Assembly (NCBI RefSeq): GCF_009707385.1
Contig: NZ_CP046115.1
Location: forward strand, 4,030,001-4,094,000
From: Klebsiella oxytoca
Lineage (GTDB): Bacteria; Pseudomonadota; Gammaproteobacteria; Enterobacterales; Enterobacteriaceae
DNA length: 64,000 nt
Direction: 5' to 3'
Part shown: piece by piece, positions 47,735 through 58,349 of the stretch
Numbering within the stretch: position 1 is the stretch's first letter
Layout of the letters: every line of letters starts with the position of its first letter
Notes under the pieces: model-generated
Told to the model about the DNA's origin: nothing
Seen by the model: the letters and a program-made list of their open reading frames with translations, nothing else
Databases searched by the model: none
Position numbers and translations under genes: made by a program

Positions 47735-48856
47735 TTACTGCCGATTATCATTTGCCTGACGCAGCAACGTTCGGCTTTCGCTCTGGAAGCGCTGGGCATA
47801 ATCACCGAACCAGTGCTCAACCTTGCGGAAGCTGTCGATGAACGCCTGTTTATCTCCCTGCTCCAGCAGACCAATCGCTTCGCCGAAGCGCTGATAGTAT
47901 CGCTTTATCAGCGCCAGATTGTTTTCCGAGGACATAATAATGTCAGCATAAAGCTGCGGGTCCTGGGCAAACAGGCGACCAACCATCGCCAGTTCAAGGC
48001 GATAAATAGGCGACGACAGCGCCAGAAGCTGCTCAAGGCGCACGTTCTCTTCGGCCAGGTGCAGGCCATAAGCGAAGGTCGCAAAGTGGCGCAGCGCCTG
48101 AATAAAGGCCATGTTTTGATCGTGCTCGACGGCGCTGATGCGGTGCAGCCGAGCCCCCCATACCTGAATTTGCTCCAGGAACCACTGATAGGATTCCGGC
48201 TGACGACCATCGCAGTACACAACAACCTGCTTCGCCAGGCTGCCGCTATCGGGGCCAAACATAGGATGCAGACCTAGCACCGGACCTTTATGGGCGGCTA
48301 ACATTGCCTGCAGCGGTTCTGCTTTAACCGAGGCCAAATCAACCAGAATGCAGTCCGCTGGCAATGGCGGTAGTTGAGCAATCGTTGCCGCAGTCGTGTG
48401 AATCGGCACGCTGACGATAACCATGCCGGCATCTGCAACGATCTCTTCCGCCCGCGACCAGTCGTCTTTCTCCAGAATACGAACCTGGTAGCCGGAAAGC
48501 GTCAGCATTTTCTCGAACAGACGCCCCATTTGCCCACCGCCGCCGACAATAACCACCGGGCGCAGATTCGGATAGAGCGTTTTAAAACCTTTATCGTTTT
48601 CGCTGGAGTAAGACTCACGCATCACGCGACGCAAAACATCTTCGATAAGATCCGGCGGAACCCCAAGCGCTGCGGCCTCCTCACGACGGGAAGCCAGCAT
48701 CGCCGACTCACGCTCAGGAACGTAAATCGGCAGGCCATATTGGCTTTTAACCTCTCCGACTTCCGCTACCAGTTCGAGGCGCTTAGCCAGCAGTTCCAGC
48801 AGCGCCTTATCGACTTCATCAATTTGATCGCGCAACGCGGTCAGTTCAGCAACCAT
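47735..48856 (-). CDS. tyrA: Bifunctional chorismate mutase/prephenate dehydrogenase
   Basis: 373 residues. N-terminal chorismate mutase ([23 protein letters not shown]), then an NAD-binding Rossmann domain ([19 protein letters not shown]) and the helical dehydrogenase domain with catalytic HPMFGP. It makes 4-hydroxyphenylpyruvate for tyrosine. It starts 9 bases after the aroF stop, forming the conserved aroF-tyrA operon under TyrR control. Confidence 0.98.
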
Positions 48857-48865
48857 ATAATCCTC

Positions 48866-49936
48866 TTACCCCAGACGAGCCGCCAGATGGCCTCGCAGAT
48901 CCTTATCAAGTTCGCGGAGCAATGCATCGGTAGTTTCCCAGCTAATGCAGGCATCGGTCACGGAGACGCCGTATTTCATATCGCAACGCGGCTGCTCGGA
49001 GGACTGATTACCTTCGTGGATATTGCTCTCGATCATCAGACCAATGATGGAACGATTACCATCTTTAATCTGCGCGACGACGGATTCGGCAACCGCAGGC
49101 TGGCGGCGGTAGTCTTTATTCGAATTCCCATGGCTGCAATCTACCATCAGAGAGGGTTTCAGTCCCGCCTGAGTCATCTCTTTTTCACACTTCGCGACAT
49201 CTTCCGGACCGTAGTTAGGCGCTTTACCACCACGAAGAATAACATGGCCGTTCGGGTTGCCCTGCGTTTGCAGCAGGCAAACCTGCCCGGCCTGGTTGAT
49301 GCCTACAAAACGGTGAGGCATAGCAGCTGCGCGCATCGCGTTAATTGCTGTTGCCAGGCTGCCATCGGTACCATTTTTAAAACCGACCGGCATTGACAGG
49401 CCTGAGGCCATCTCGCGGTGAGTCTGTGATTCCGTAGTACGCGCGCCAATAGCTGACCAGCTGAACAGGTCGCCAAGGTACTGAGGACTGTTTGGATCCA
49501 ACGCTTCTGTCGCCAGTGGCAGGCCCATATTGACCAAATCAACCAGCAGACGACGCGCAATCTTCAAACCACCTTCCACATCAAACGAACCATCCATATG
49601 CGGATCGTTAATCAGCCCTTTCCAGCCAACGGTGGTACGAGGTTTTTCAAAATAGACGCGCATTACCAGATAGAGGCTATCGCTGACCTCTGCGGCAAGA
49701 GTTTTAAAACGACGAGCGTATTCAATTGCGGTTTCAGGATCGTGAATCGAACAAGGACCACACACCACCAGCAGGCGAGGATCGCGGCCAGCGATGATGT
49801 CTGAGATAGTCTGGCGAGACTGCGCGATCTGCGCTTCTTGCTCAAGGCTCAGGGGGAATTCAGCTTTCAGCTGTTCCGGAGTGATCAAAACCTGTTCATC
49901 AGTAATATGTACGTTATTCAGCGCGTCTTTTTGCAT
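48866..49936 (-). CDS. aroF: 3-deoxy-7-phosphoheptulonate synthase, Tyr-sensitive type
   Basis: 356-residue class I DAHP synthase, the first step of the shikimate pathway (PEP + erythrose-4-phosphate). Key segments are VVCGPCSIHDPETAIEYA with the metal-binding Cys, MRVYFEKPRTTVGWKG, IGARTTESQTHREMASGLSMPVGFKNGTDG, and VDCSHGNSNKDY. It is assigned as AroF rather than AroG/H by sequence and by its position directly upstream of tyrA behind TyrR boxes. Confidence 0.98.
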   Translation of the reverse strand: MQKDALNNVHITDEQVLITPEQLKAEFPLSLEQEAQIAQSRQTISDIIAGRDPRLLVVCGPCSIHDPETAIEYARRFKTLAAEVSDSLYLVMRVYFEKPRTTVGWKGLINDPHMDGSFDVEGGLKIARRLLVDLVNMGLPLATEALDPNSPQYLGDLFSWSAIGARTTESQTHREMASGLSMPVGFKNGTDGSLATAINAMRAAAMPHRFVGINQAGQVCLLQTQGNPNGHVILRGGKAPNYGPEDVAKCEKEMTQAGLKPSLMVDCSHGNSNKDYRRQPAVAESVVAQIKDGNRSIIGLMIESNIHEGNQSSEQPRCDMKYGVSVTDACISWETTDALLRELDKDLRGHLAARLG

Positions 49937-49993
49937 GATTGCGATCCTGTATAGCTCGTTTGCGATAGTGGTTTCCTCACCGAGGATGACGTA

Positions 49994-50021
49994 ACGATAC
50001 CATACAAAGTAAAGATTTCAA
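49994..50021 (-). promoter_or_regulatory. aroF promoter
   Basis: TTGAAA (50016-50021), 16-base spacer, TATCGT (49994-49999) on the minus strand, start near 49987. Confidence 0.75.
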
Positions 50022-50030
50022 TCCATAATC

Positions 50031-50048
50031 CGTAAATTTTAGTTTACA
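50031..50048. promoter_or_regulatory. TyrR box, proximal
   Basis: Minus-strand TGTAAA-CTAAAA-TTTACG, one base from the TyrR consensus TGTAAA-N6-TTTACA, about 52 bases upstream of the aroF start of transcription. Confidence 0.85.
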
Positions 50049-50082
50049 ATAGCAAATTAATTGGGAATTAATCCACTATTTT

Positions 50083-50100
50083 TGTACAAATTAATTTACA
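50083..50100. promoter_or_regulatory. TyrR box, distal
   Basis: Minus-strand TGTAAA-TTAATT-TGTACA, two bases from the consensus, centred 52 bp (five helical turns) upstream of the proximal box. E. coli aroF has a similar multi-box arrangement. Confidence 0.8.
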
Positions 50101-50279
50101 CCACCAGTCTGAATACCGATTACCGCCCCATATGAACAGGTTACGCTTACGAAAAATCCTGGTGAGAATTATCTTAAAGCAGCGCGGCTGGCTAATGACG
50201 CTCTTCACCAATGATGCTATTCTTCGCTCAGGTTTCAGCAATCTGCCCCCCCGCGCTATGACAACCTGACGGAATCGTA

Positions 50280-50789
50280 ATGAGAGTTCTTAACCGTCTT
50301 TTTTTGACTTTAGTACTATCGCTCGTGGGTATCTCTGCTGTTGCCTCCGGACCGTCTGAAAATGTTCGGACGATCGTTTCAGGAATCGTGACTTATACTC
50401 GCTGGCCGCAGTTATCCGGTCCGCCAAGATTATGTATTTTTTCGACATCACGTTATATCCATAGCCTCGCCAAAGAAGCGCCGGAATTATTGCCTTATAA
50501 ACCTGTGATTGTTCGTAATACAGAAGAAGCCTTACATACGACCTGCGATGGTTTTTATTTTGGCAGTGAATCACCGACCCAACAGTCTGAATTTACAGCC
50601 AAATATGGAAACCGCCCCCTATTACTTATTGCGGAACAAAATATTGATTGCTCTATTGGCAGCGCTTTTTGCTTGCTCATAAATAATGAGAGAGTCAGAT
50701 TTTCCGTAAATCTGGATGTACTGACGCACAGCGGCGTTCGGGTTAATCCCGATGTGCTGATGCTTGCCCGGAAAACATCACATGAATAA
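50280..50789 (+). CDS. yfiR: Periplasmic regulator YfiR
   Basis: 169 residues with a cleavable signal peptide ([24 protein letters not shown]). YfiR is the periplasmic repressor of the diguanylate cyclase YfiN/DgcN and responds to redox stress. The [25 protein letters not shown] core and paired cysteines ([11 protein letters not shown]) match E. coli. It overlaps yfiN by 8 bases. The lipoprotein gene yfiL that lies upstream in E. coli is missing. Confidence 0.93.
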   Translation: MRVLNRLFLTLVLSLVGISAVASGPSENVRTIVSGIVTYTRWPQLSGPPRLCIFSTSRYIHSLAKEAPELLPYKPVIVRNTEEALHTTCDGFYFGSESPTQQSEFTAKYGNRPLLLIAEQNIDCSIGSAFCLLINNERVRFSVNLDVLTHSGVRVNPDVLMLARKTSHE

Positions 50790-52005
50790 GGATTTTTCTC
50801 AGGCCCCGCGCCCCACATTTAAACGAGCGCTACGCCGTATCAGCATGATCAGCGTGGTTATCTCTATGACACTGGTCTGGCTGTTGCTGTGCACCGCTTC
50901 CATATTCACCCTTAAACAGTATGCGCAAAAAAACCTGGAGCTCACCGCGGCCACCATGGGCCGTAGTCTGGAAGCAGCGCTGGTATTTGGCGATAGCGCG
51001 GCAGCTGAAGATACTCTGGCGACGCTCGGGAAACAGGGGCAATTTTCCAGAGCAATTTTGGTTGATGCCAGGCAAAAACCTTTCGCTTCATGGCATAACG
51101 ATGGTCTGGCCCGACAGGATAGAATCAGCGACGTTATCAGCAAATGGTTATTCCCCAAACCGACAGTGCAAACTATCCAGCATCAGGGAAAAATGATTGG
51201 TGAACTCCGTCTGACCGCGCTGGACAGATTGATTACCTATTTTCTTGGCATCTCAATTCTTGTACTAACCGGCAGCATTTTTCTTGCTTCCTGTATTGCT
51301 TTGTTACTGACTCATTCATTGCATCGCGGCATTGTGGCTGCGCTACAAAGCATTACCGAAGTCGTTCACGACATCCGCGAGAATCGTCATTTTTCTCGCC
51401 GGGTTCCTGAAGAGCGTATTGAAGAATTCCACCTCTTTGCCCAGGATTTTAATAGTCTGCTGGGTGAAATGGAGGACTGGCAGCAGCAGCTTCAGGATAA
51501 AAATGCCCAGCTCCTGCGCAGCTCATTGCACGATCCATTGACCGGTCTGGCTAACAGGGCGGCTTTCTATAACGTCATTAACGAATTGATGAAAGACGAA
51601 AGCGTACATAGCAGTTCAGCGCTTTTATTTCTTGATGGCGATAATTTCAAGCTCATTAACGATAACTGGGGCCATGCTGCCGGCGACAAAGTGTTAATTG
51701 AAGTAGCGAACCGCCTGATGGCCTTTGTCGGCACACAGCATCAGGCATGGCGTCTCGGCGGCGATGAATTTGCTATTCTGCTGCGTAATGTTCATTCAGA
51801 AGCCGAAGTTCAGGCTCTGTGCAGTAAGCTGTCCGAACAGTTTCTCCCGCCGTTCCATCTCCATAACGGCCACACCGTCAGGCTGACGCTGAGTATTGGC
51901 TACGCTTTAACCTGGGAACATGCCTCTGCGGAAAATCTGCAAGAGCTTGCCGATCAAAATATGTATCGGATGAAACACCAGCGCTTACAGCAAACGCAAA
52001 AATAA
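50782..52005 (+). CDS. dgcN: Diguanylate cyclase DgcN (YfiN)
   Basis: 407 residues. Two membrane helices (about 24-46 and 155-180) flank a periplasmic CHASE8-type sensor. A cytoplasmic HAMP-like segment and a GGDEF domain follow, with [12 protein letters not shown] and the catalytic [11 protein letters not shown]. It makes cyclic-di-GMP, favouring attachment and halting division under envelope stress. The ATG at 50782 (MNKDFSQ) gives a start similar to E. coli. Middle gene of yfiR-dgcN-yfiB. Confidence 0.95.
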   Translation: MNKDFSQAPRPTFKRALRRISMISVVISMTLVWLLLCTASIFTLKQYAQKNLELTAATMGRSLEAALVFGDSAAAEDTLATLGKQGQFSRAILVDARQKPFASWHNDGLARQDRISDVISKWLFPKPTVQTIQHQGKMIGELRLTALDRLITYFLGISILVLTGSIFLASCIALLLTHSLHRGIVAALQSITEVVHDIRENRHFSRRVPEERIEEFHLFAQDFNSLLGEMEDWQQQLQDKNAQLLRSSLHDPLTGLANRAAFYNVINELMKDESVHSSSALLFLDGDNFKLINDNWGHAAGDKVLIEVANRLMAFVGTQHQAWRLGGDEFAILLRNVHSEAEVQALCSKLSEQFLPPFHLHNGHTVRLTLSIGYALTWEHASAENLQELADQNMYRMKHQRLQQTQK

Positions 52006-52016
52006 AAGGAATCACC

Positions 52017-52499
52017 ATGATCGGCAAATATTTCGCTCCTGCTTTACTGGCCGCACTTTTTCTTAGCGGCTGCCAGGCTCCGCAAGGGAAATTTTCCACG
52101 GAACAAATTGCAGCTATGAAGTCATACGGTTTTACTGAAACCAACGGTGACTGGTCATTAGGAATAGCTGATACCATCTTATTTGATAAGAACGACTACC
52201 ATCTGCGTGCCGATAGCAAACAGCAAATTCATACGATGGCTTCACGTCTGGCGATTACCGGTATTACCCACAGTCACCTGGAAGGCCATACTGATAATTA
52301 CGGCGAAGACAGCTACAACGAAATGTTATCGCTGAAGCGCGCTAACAGCGTAGCGGATGCCTGGGCCGAAGGTGCAAATATTCCGCGCGCAAATTTGACA
52401 ACTCTCGGCCTGGGGAAAAAGTATCCGATAGCCAGTAACGATACAGCGCAAGGCCGTGCTGAAAACCGCCGCGTCACGGTAGTCATCAGCACGCCTTAA
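52017..52499 (+). CDS. yfiB: OmpA-family lipoprotein YfiB
   Basis: 160 residues. Lipobox LFLSGC (Cys at residue 19), then an OmpA C-terminal peptidoglycan-binding domain (SHLEGHTDNYGEDSYNEMLSLKRANSVADAW; GRAENRRVTVVI). As an outer-membrane lipoprotein it sequesters YfiR and so activates DgcN. It starts 11 bases after dgcN and is the last gene of the operon. The PepSY gene converges on it with 5 bases between the stops. Confidence 0.94.
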   Translation: MIGKYFAPALLAALFLSGCQAPQGKFSTEQIAAMKSYGFTETNGDWSLGIADTILFDKNDYHLRADSKQQIHTMASRLAITGITHSHLEGHTDNYGEDSYNEMLSLKRANSVADAWAEGANIPRANLTTLGLGKKYPIASNDTAQGRAENRRVTVVISTP

Positions 52500-52504
52500 A
52501 TAAC

Positions 52505-53875
52505 CTACTCGACTGATTTACTCTGAACCATCGCCGTTGCAGTGCGCCAGCGCAGATAATCAACGGCGAGACATGCCGCCAGACTGAGCCCCATTAGCGG
52601 CAGCGCCAGCCCCAACAATCCCGCAATAATGCCTGTTATCACACGAGCGGGCCACGCCAGGTCAAACCACGCCTGTATTAATGTATTAGCCGGATTAAAT
52701 GCCGCATGCGCCGGACGGCGGATCCACCACAAGCGATATCCCACGACTATCATCACGCAGAGTGCAGCCCCGAATGCAATAAGCAGAAGCTGATTGGCAA
52801 GACCAAACAAAATACCCATATGGAAATCAACGCCCCAGCGGGTTAGCTTAGCCATCAGAGGAAAATCGGTAAAACGAGTACGGTCCACGACCCGCATATT
52901 TGCACCATCGATCGCGACGGCATCAACCTGAGTCGGCCAGCTTCTGTCGATTTCATTCACCGTCCACGCGAGCCCGGAACCGGATGGCGGACGAATCTCA
53001 AGCTTGCTGGCATCCAGTCCAGCCGCGCGAGCAGCCTGCAGAACTTTATCAAAATCCTCTACGCGTAGCGGCGATACCATCTCCTCCGTCGTCACGCTTC
53101 GCATATGATGTTCCGCATGCGGATCGTGCACGACCGGTACATCACTTTGCAGCCGCGTATTCACCTGTGGCGTTAACCAACCAAAGGCGGTGCGCATCTT
53201 GTCGACGTTAGCGCCGGCCCATTGCGACCAGGTTAAACCTGTCGCAGAGAATAAGATCATACCGACCAGCAGCGCCCATCCGAGAGATACATGCAGACGG
53301 CGATGATTCTGCATCTTATTATTGATGCGACGACGCGGCCGGGTCATCGACCACAACGCGATCCCGCCGAGAGCGGCAACCCACATCCAGGATGCGGCCA
53401 GTTCACTGTAAAGTCGTCCGAAGTTACCCAACAGCAGCGAGCGGTGAGCATAATCAATCCACTGACGCAGCGGCAAAATGCCGCTGGTGCCGTATGCCGG
53501 CATATCCCCTTTCACGCTTAAAGTTACCGGGTCAATAAAAATGGCCCGCGTTTCAGACTCCCCAAGTTTAGGATCGACAAACATTACGCGGGTAGTTTCT
53601 CCAGCGTTTATCGCCGGACGAACGGCCTGTAAACGCAGCCTTTCATCGGTAGCCTCCTTAGCGCGCATAATTTGCGCGCTAAGCGGCTGCTTTGCGCCAC
53701 TAAGCGTACCGCGTAGAGCATCCTGATAAAGCCAGCTCTCCAGCTGTGGAGTGGCAACATATAGCGTACCGGTCAAAGCAGCCACAAAAATAAACGGCCC
53801 GATAAATAATCCAATATAGAAATGAAGACGACGCAGCAGGTTCAGCCATGCCGCGCGCGAGGTGCAGGTAGTCAT
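52505..53875 (-). CDS. PepSY-associated TM helix domain protein
   Basis: 456 residues. An N-terminal helix with a conserved His (RRLHFYIGLFIGPFIFVAALTG), a PepSY-type extracytoplasmic region, further helices carrying HRRLHVSLGWALLVGMILFSATGL and FHMGILFGLANQLLLIAFGA, and two C-terminal helices. This is the PepSY_TM family often linked to siderophore or metal-reductase functions at the inner membrane; the actual role is not established. It is preceded by AAGGAAAAG. Downstream of the DUF2946 gene by 52 bases, probably one Fur-controlled transcript. Absent from this place in E. coli. Confidence 0.82.
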   Translation of the reverse strand: MTTCTSRAAWLNLLRRLHFYIGLFIGPFIFVAALTGTLYVATPQLESWLYQDALRGTLSGAKQPLSAQIMRAKEATDERLRLQAVRPAINAGETTRVMFVDPKLGESETRAIFIDPVTLSVKGDMPAYGTSGILPLRQWIDYAHRSLLLGNFGRLYSELAASWMWVAALGGIALWSMTRPRRRINNKMQNHRRLHVSLGWALLVGMILFSATGLTWSQWAGANVDKMRTAFGWLTPQVNTRLQSDVPVVHDPHAEHHMRSVTTEEMVSPLRVEDFDKVLQAARAAGLDASKLEIRPPSGSGLAWTVNEIDRSWPTQVDAVAIDGANMRVVDRTRFTDFPLMAKLTRWGVDFHMGILFGLANQLLLIAFGAALCVMIVVGYRLWWIRRPAHAAFNPANTLIQAWFDLAWPARVITGIIAGLLGLALPLMGLSLAACLAVDYLRWRTATAMVQSKSVE

Positions 53876-53927
53876 ACTTTTCCTTTTTTAAAGCAAAAGA
53901 GAACGTTGCGCAGTGCGCACATTATTT

Positions 53928-54365
53928 TTATGTAAAGGAGTAAGCAGGCAGGACCGGCGGCGCTCGGGTTTCGGGATAAAGCCAGGGAAAGTAATGCCAG
54001 TGTTTGAGTATCGGTCGGGTAACAGCAATCCGCTGGCGTCGAAGTATCATACTAGCCAGCAGCACCAGCGCGAGAATCAGACCCGGAACCTGAGCTAGCA
54101 GTACGCAGTAGCCACAGGCTTCAGCATGATCGAGCGGCATGCTATGCGCGTGTTCCGGAATCGAGGCGTCAGTATGCATTATGGGCATCTGATGTGATGG
54201 CATCTCTTCCGACATTTCCATCGTTGAATGGTGCATACCGCTCATCGGATCTTTTTGTAGCGCAACAGAGATCAGCGGCGCCACCACGATCAGCAGGATC
54301 GTAAACAGCGCAAGCCATGCGGCCCGTAGTCGAAATGCTGAGTGATGAAAAATAGTGCTGGCCAC
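53928..54365 (-). CDS. DUF2946 family membrane protein
   Basis: 145 residues. Two membrane helices (about 14-36 and 92-108) flank a Met/His-rich external loop (MHHSTMEMSEEMPSHQMPIMH) and a CxxC motif (EACGYCVLL). The Met/His clusters and CxxC point to a metal, copper or iron, and similar proteins occur next to TonB-dependent metal receptors. The start is GTG (54363-54365) with a strong GGAGGG before it. The promoter carries a Fur-like box. Function unproven. Confidence 0.8.
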   Translation of the reverse strand: MASTIFHHSAFRLRAAWLALFTILLIVVAPLISVALQKDPMSGMHHSTMEMSEEMPSHQMPIMHTDASIPEHAHSMPLDHAEACGYCVLLAQVPGLILALVLLASMILRRQRIAVTRPILKHWHYFPWLYPETRAPPVLPAYSFT

Positions 54366-54387
54366 CGTCCCTCCGAATGAGGGCCAT

Positions 54388-54416
54388 ATTGTAAATGATT
54401 CTCAATGAAATGTTTA
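54388..54416 (-). promoter_or_regulatory. Promoter with Fur-like box before the DUF2946-PepSY pair
   Basis: TAAACA (54411-54416), 17-base spacer, TACAAT (54388-54393) on the minus strand. The spacer holds TTCATTGAGAATCATTTAC (54392-54410), which fits the Fur consensus (GAGAATCATT core). Binding there would block polymerase, giving iron repression. Confidence 0.72.
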
Positions 54417-54426
54417 AAATGAAGAT

Positions 54427-54457
54427 AAAAAAAGGGCTGGCCCAGCAGGCCAGCCCT
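54427..54457 (-). terminator. rplS operon terminator
   Basis: AGGGCTGGCC/GGCCAGCCCT 10-bp stem, 5-base loop, then seven T residues on the minus strand. Confidence 0.93.
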
Positions 54458-54485
54458 CTCATTCAGGATGTCGCGAAAGCGAATC

Positions 54486-54836
<351 letters not shown>

Positions 54837-54872
54837 TTAATCTCTTATCCTGGGTAAACTGATATCGGGGGC

Positions 54873-55640
54873 TTACGCCATCCCATCATGTTTATGTTGC
54901 TGTTGCGCCAGTTCTTTTTTGAACTCCGCCAGCAACCTTGCTTGCTCTTCAGTCAGAGCCAGGTTTTCCAAAAGTTCAGGTCTTCTAAGCCAGGTTCGGC
55001 CCAGCGACTGCTTCAGACGCCAGCGACGTATCTCCGCATGGTTTCCCGACAGTAACACTGGCGGTACCTCCATGCCTTCTAACACTTCAGGCCGCGTATA
55101 GTGCGGGCAGTCCAGCAATCCTTCAGCAAAAGAATCTTCAATTGCTGAAGCTTCATGACCCAGAACCCCCGGAATAAACCGGGAAACGGAGTCAATCAAC
55201 GTCATTGCCGGCAGCTCACCACCGCTGAGAACGTAATCACCAATTGACCATTCTTCATCAATTTCGGTCTGAATTACGCGCTCATCTACGCCTTCGTAGC
55301 GACCGCACACCAAAATCAGTTTCTGATTAGCTGCCAGTTCGCTGACGCCCGCTTGATCAAGCTTGCGTCCCTGAGGTGAAAGATAGATCACCTTTGCGCC
55401 TTCACCTGCCGCGGCTTTTGCTGCATGAATGGCGTCCCGCAAGGGTTGCACCATCATTAACATCCCCGGTCCGCCGCCGTAAGGACGATCGTCCACGGTA
55501 CGGTGCCGGTCATGAGCGAAATCACGAGGACTCCAGCTCTGGATGCTCAGCAGGCCATTTTTTACTGCCCGGCCAGTTACCCCGTAATCGGTAATTGCGC
55601 GGAACATTTCAGGAAACAGGCTAACAATACCTATAAACAC
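54873..55640 (-). CDS. trmD: tRNA (guanine(37)-N1)-methyltransferase
   Basis: 255-residue SPOUT methyltransferase that makes m1G37 in tRNAs reading CCN/CGG/CUN and prevents +1 frameshifts. The trefoil-knot SAM site is visible ([40 protein letters not shown]). Third gene of the rpsP operon. Confidence 0.98.
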   Translation of the reverse strand: MFIGIVSLFPEMFRAITDYGVTGRAVKNGLLSIQSWSPRDFAHDRHRTVDDRPYGGGPGMLMMVQPLRDAIHAAKAAAGEGAKVIYLSPQGRKLDQAGVSELAANQKLILVCGRYEGVDERVIQTEIDEEWSIGDYVLSGGELPAMTLIDSVSRFIPGVLGHEASAIEDSFAEGLLDCPHYTRPEVLEGMEVPPVLLSGNHAEIRRWRLKQSLGRTWLRRPELLENLALTEEQARLLAEFKKELAQQQHKHDGMA

Positions 55641-55686
55641 AAGCCAATCCCCATAGTGCCGTTTTTTTACCGTTTATTCGGAGAAT

Positions 55687-56235
55687 TTAAAAACCAGGAT
55701 CCCAATCTACTTCGATAGTACGAGTAGCGAGATCGACTTTCTTGATAACCTGCCCATCGAGGAACGGAACCAGCCGCTCCTTGATACCAAATGCATCTTT
55801 CAGGTTTGCCTTGATGACGAGAACGTCATTAGACCCGGTTTCCATCATATCGATGACTTTGCCGAGGCTATAGCCTTCAGTGGTAACAACCTGGCAGCCC
55901 ATAAGGTCTTTCCAGTAATAATCACCTTCTTCAAGCGCTGGCAGCTGCGATGAATCCACGACAATTTCGCAATTAGTCAATAGATTCGCTGCATCGCGAT
56001 CGTCAATGCCTTGCAGCTTAATGACGATATCCTGATTGTGGTGGCGCCAGCTTTCCAGCTCGACAACCTGCCACTGACCCGCTTTCTGGATAAACCAGGG
56101 CTGATAGTCAAAAATGCTTTCGGCGTCTTCGGTGGAGGAAAACACTCTGAGCCAACCACGGATACCGTAGGAAGAACCCATTTTGCCCAATACAATCGGA
56201 TCAACAGGTGCTTGTGCGGTGTGTTGCTTGCTCAT
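55687..56235 (-). CDS. rimM: Ribosome maturation factor RimM
   Basis: 182 residues, as in E. coli when started at the ATG 56233-56235 ([12 protein letters not shown]). The N-terminal RimM domain ([20 protein letters not shown]) is followed by a PRC-barrel domain ([23 protein letters not shown]). It binds S19 and assists 30S head maturation. Starts 18 bases after rpsP and is followed by trmD. Confidence 0.98.
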   Translation of the reverse strand: MSKQHTAQAPVDPIVLGKMGSSYGIRGWLRVFSSTEDAESIFDYQPWFIQKAGQWQVVELESWRHHNQDIVIKLQGIDDRDAANLLTNCEIVVDSSQLPALEEGDYYWKDLMGCQVVTTEGYSLGKVIDMMETGSNDVLVIKANLKDAFGIKERLVPFLDGQVIKKVDLATRTIEVDWDPGF

Positions 56236-56253
56236 CATGACCACCGTGACAGA

Positions 56254-56562
<309 letters not shown>

Positions 56563-56639
56563 TTAAAAGCCCGAAAATTTTACTGATTTTTGGGGAAATT
56601 GCAATCAGCAGTTGATAAGTCTGCTGTAATGGCCGTCGG

Positions 56640-56790
56640 CGGTGCAGTCAGTTTGGTTCCGGCGTGCGCGCAGCCACCGGAACGTACACGTAGCTCATGA
56701 GCATTTACTCGCTCCGCTCGCCCTCCGGGCCGCCCAGAAGGGCGTTCAAAACACATTGGTGTTTTGTCGAGCACACCCCGGAGCTAACAT
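56640..56790. repeat. Intergenic palindromic repeat between rpsP and ffh
   Basis: A GC-rich structured block: GTTCCGG/CCGGAAC arms, a GCTCATGAGC palindrome, GCCC/GGGC, and a CAAAACAC-ATTG-GTGTTTTG hairpin (56747-56766). The segment 56717-56776 resembles the insert of the ERIC element at 11311-11370. It looks like a dispersed enterobacterial repeat, but I cannot name the family. Confidence 0.6.
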
Positions 56791-56820
56791 GGCAAACAAG
56801 ATAGCCTTATACCCTTGTTT

Positions 56821-58185
56821 TCAGCGGCCAGGGAAACCAGGCGGCATCATCCCTTTCATTCCACGCATCATCTTCATCATGCCGCCTTTCGACTTCATCT
56901 TCTTCATCATGCGCTGCATATCGTCAAACTGCTTGAGCAGACGGTTCACATCCTGCACCTGCATTCCACAACCTGCGGCGATGCGGCGCTTACGCGAACC
57001 TTTAATAATTTCCGGTTTAGCACGTTCTTTCAGCGTCATCGAGTTGATGATGGCTTCCATACGCACCAGCACCTTATCGTCCATCTGCGATTTAACGTTG
57101 TCCGGTATCTGCCCCATGCCCGGCAGTTTGCCCATCAGGCTGGCCATACCGCCCATATTTTTCATCTGACGCAGCTGTTCAAGGAAATCGGTAAGGTCGA
57201 AACCATCGCCTTTTTTCAGCTTGGAAGCCAGCTTCTCAGCCTGCGCGCGGTCGACCTTACTTTCGATATCTTCGATAAGCGACAGAACGTCGCCCATACC
57301 CAGAATACGCGATGCGATACGATCGGGGTGGAACGGCTCCAGGGCTTCAGTTTTCTCGCCAACGCCGAGGAACTTGATTGGCTTACCGGTGATATGACGG
57401 ATCGACAGCGCCGCACCGCCGCGGGCATCGCCGTCCACTTTCGTCAAGACGACCCCGGTCAAGGGCAGAGCTTCGTTAAACGCCTTCGCCGTATTTGCCG
57501 CATCCTGACCGGTCATCGCATCGACCACGAACAGGGTTTCTACCGGGTTCAGCGAGGCGTGGACTTGCTTAATCTCGTCCATCATCGCTTCATCAACGTG
57601 CAAGCGACCGGCGGTATCCACCAGCAGCACGTCGTAGAATTTAAGCTTCGCTTCTTTCAACGCGGCATTAACGATATCAACCGGCTTCTGACCCACGTCA
57701 GATGGGAAGAAATCAACGCTAACCTGCTCAGCCAGCGTTTCCAGCTGTTTGATCGCCGCGGGGCGATAAACGTCAGCAGATACAACCAGCACTTTCTTCT
57801 TATGCTTTTCACGCAGGAATTTACCCAGCTTAGCGACGCTGGTGGTCTTACCTGCCCCCTGCAAACCAGCCATCAAAACTACCGCTGGCGGCTGAGCGGC
57901 TAAATCCAGCGCCTGATTCTCTTCGCCCATTGCAGCAACCAGTTCGTTGCGGACAATTTTGACGAACTCCTGACCCGGGGTCAGGCTTTTGTTCACTTCA
58001 TGGCCTACCGCGCTCTCTTTTACGCGGTTGATGAAGTCACGAACGACAGGCAGAGCAACGTCCGCCTCCAGCAGCGCCATGCGCACTTCACGCAGGGTGT
58101 CTTTAATATTGTCTTCGGTAAGGCGTCCGCGGCCGCTAATGTTGCGCAGCGTACGGGACAAACGATCGGTTAAATTATCAAACAT
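56821..58185 (-). CDS. ffh: Signal recognition particle protein Ffh
   Basis: 454-residue SRP54 GTPase. N domain, G domain with GLQGAGKTTSVAKL, DTAGRL and TKVDGDARGG, and a methionine-rich M domain ending MMKMMRGMKGMMPPGF that binds 4.5S RNA and signal sequences. It targets nascent membrane proteins with FtsY. Separated from rpsP by a repeat-bearing gap; divergent from ypjD. Confidence 0.99.
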   Translation of the reverse strand: MFDNLTDRLSRTLRNISGRGRLTEDNIKDTLREVRMALLEADVALPVVRDFINRVKESAVGHEVNKSLTPGQEFVKIVRNELVAAMGEENQALDLAAQPPAVVLMAGLQGAGKTTSVAKLGKFLREKHKKKVLVVSADVYRPAAIKQLETLAEQVSVDFFPSDVGQKPVDIVNAALKEAKLKFYDVLLVDTAGRLHVDEAMMDEIKQVHASLNPVETLFVVDAMTGQDAANTAKAFNEALPLTGVVLTKVDGDARGGAALSIRHITGKPIKFLGVGEKTEALEPFHPDRIASRILGMGDVLSLIEDIESKVDRAQAEKLASKLKKGDGFDLTDFLEQLRQMKNMGGMASLMGKLPGMGQIPDNVKSQMDDKVLVRMEAIINSMTLKERAKPEIIKGSRKRRIAAGCGMQVQDVNRLLKQFDDMQRMMKKMKSKGGMMKMMRGMKGMMPPGFPGR

Positions 58186-58349
58186 TGTCTCTCGCCTGAG
58201 ATGGAAACGGTCGGTCGCCGCAGCGACACAAAAACGGAATGGGCGCAGTATAACACGACATAAACGCGAATGTGCTGCAACGGTTGGAGCCAGAGTCGCG
58301 TGACGTTATACTGCTTCTCTTTACTATTTAGTCAACAGTCGACGCGCAT

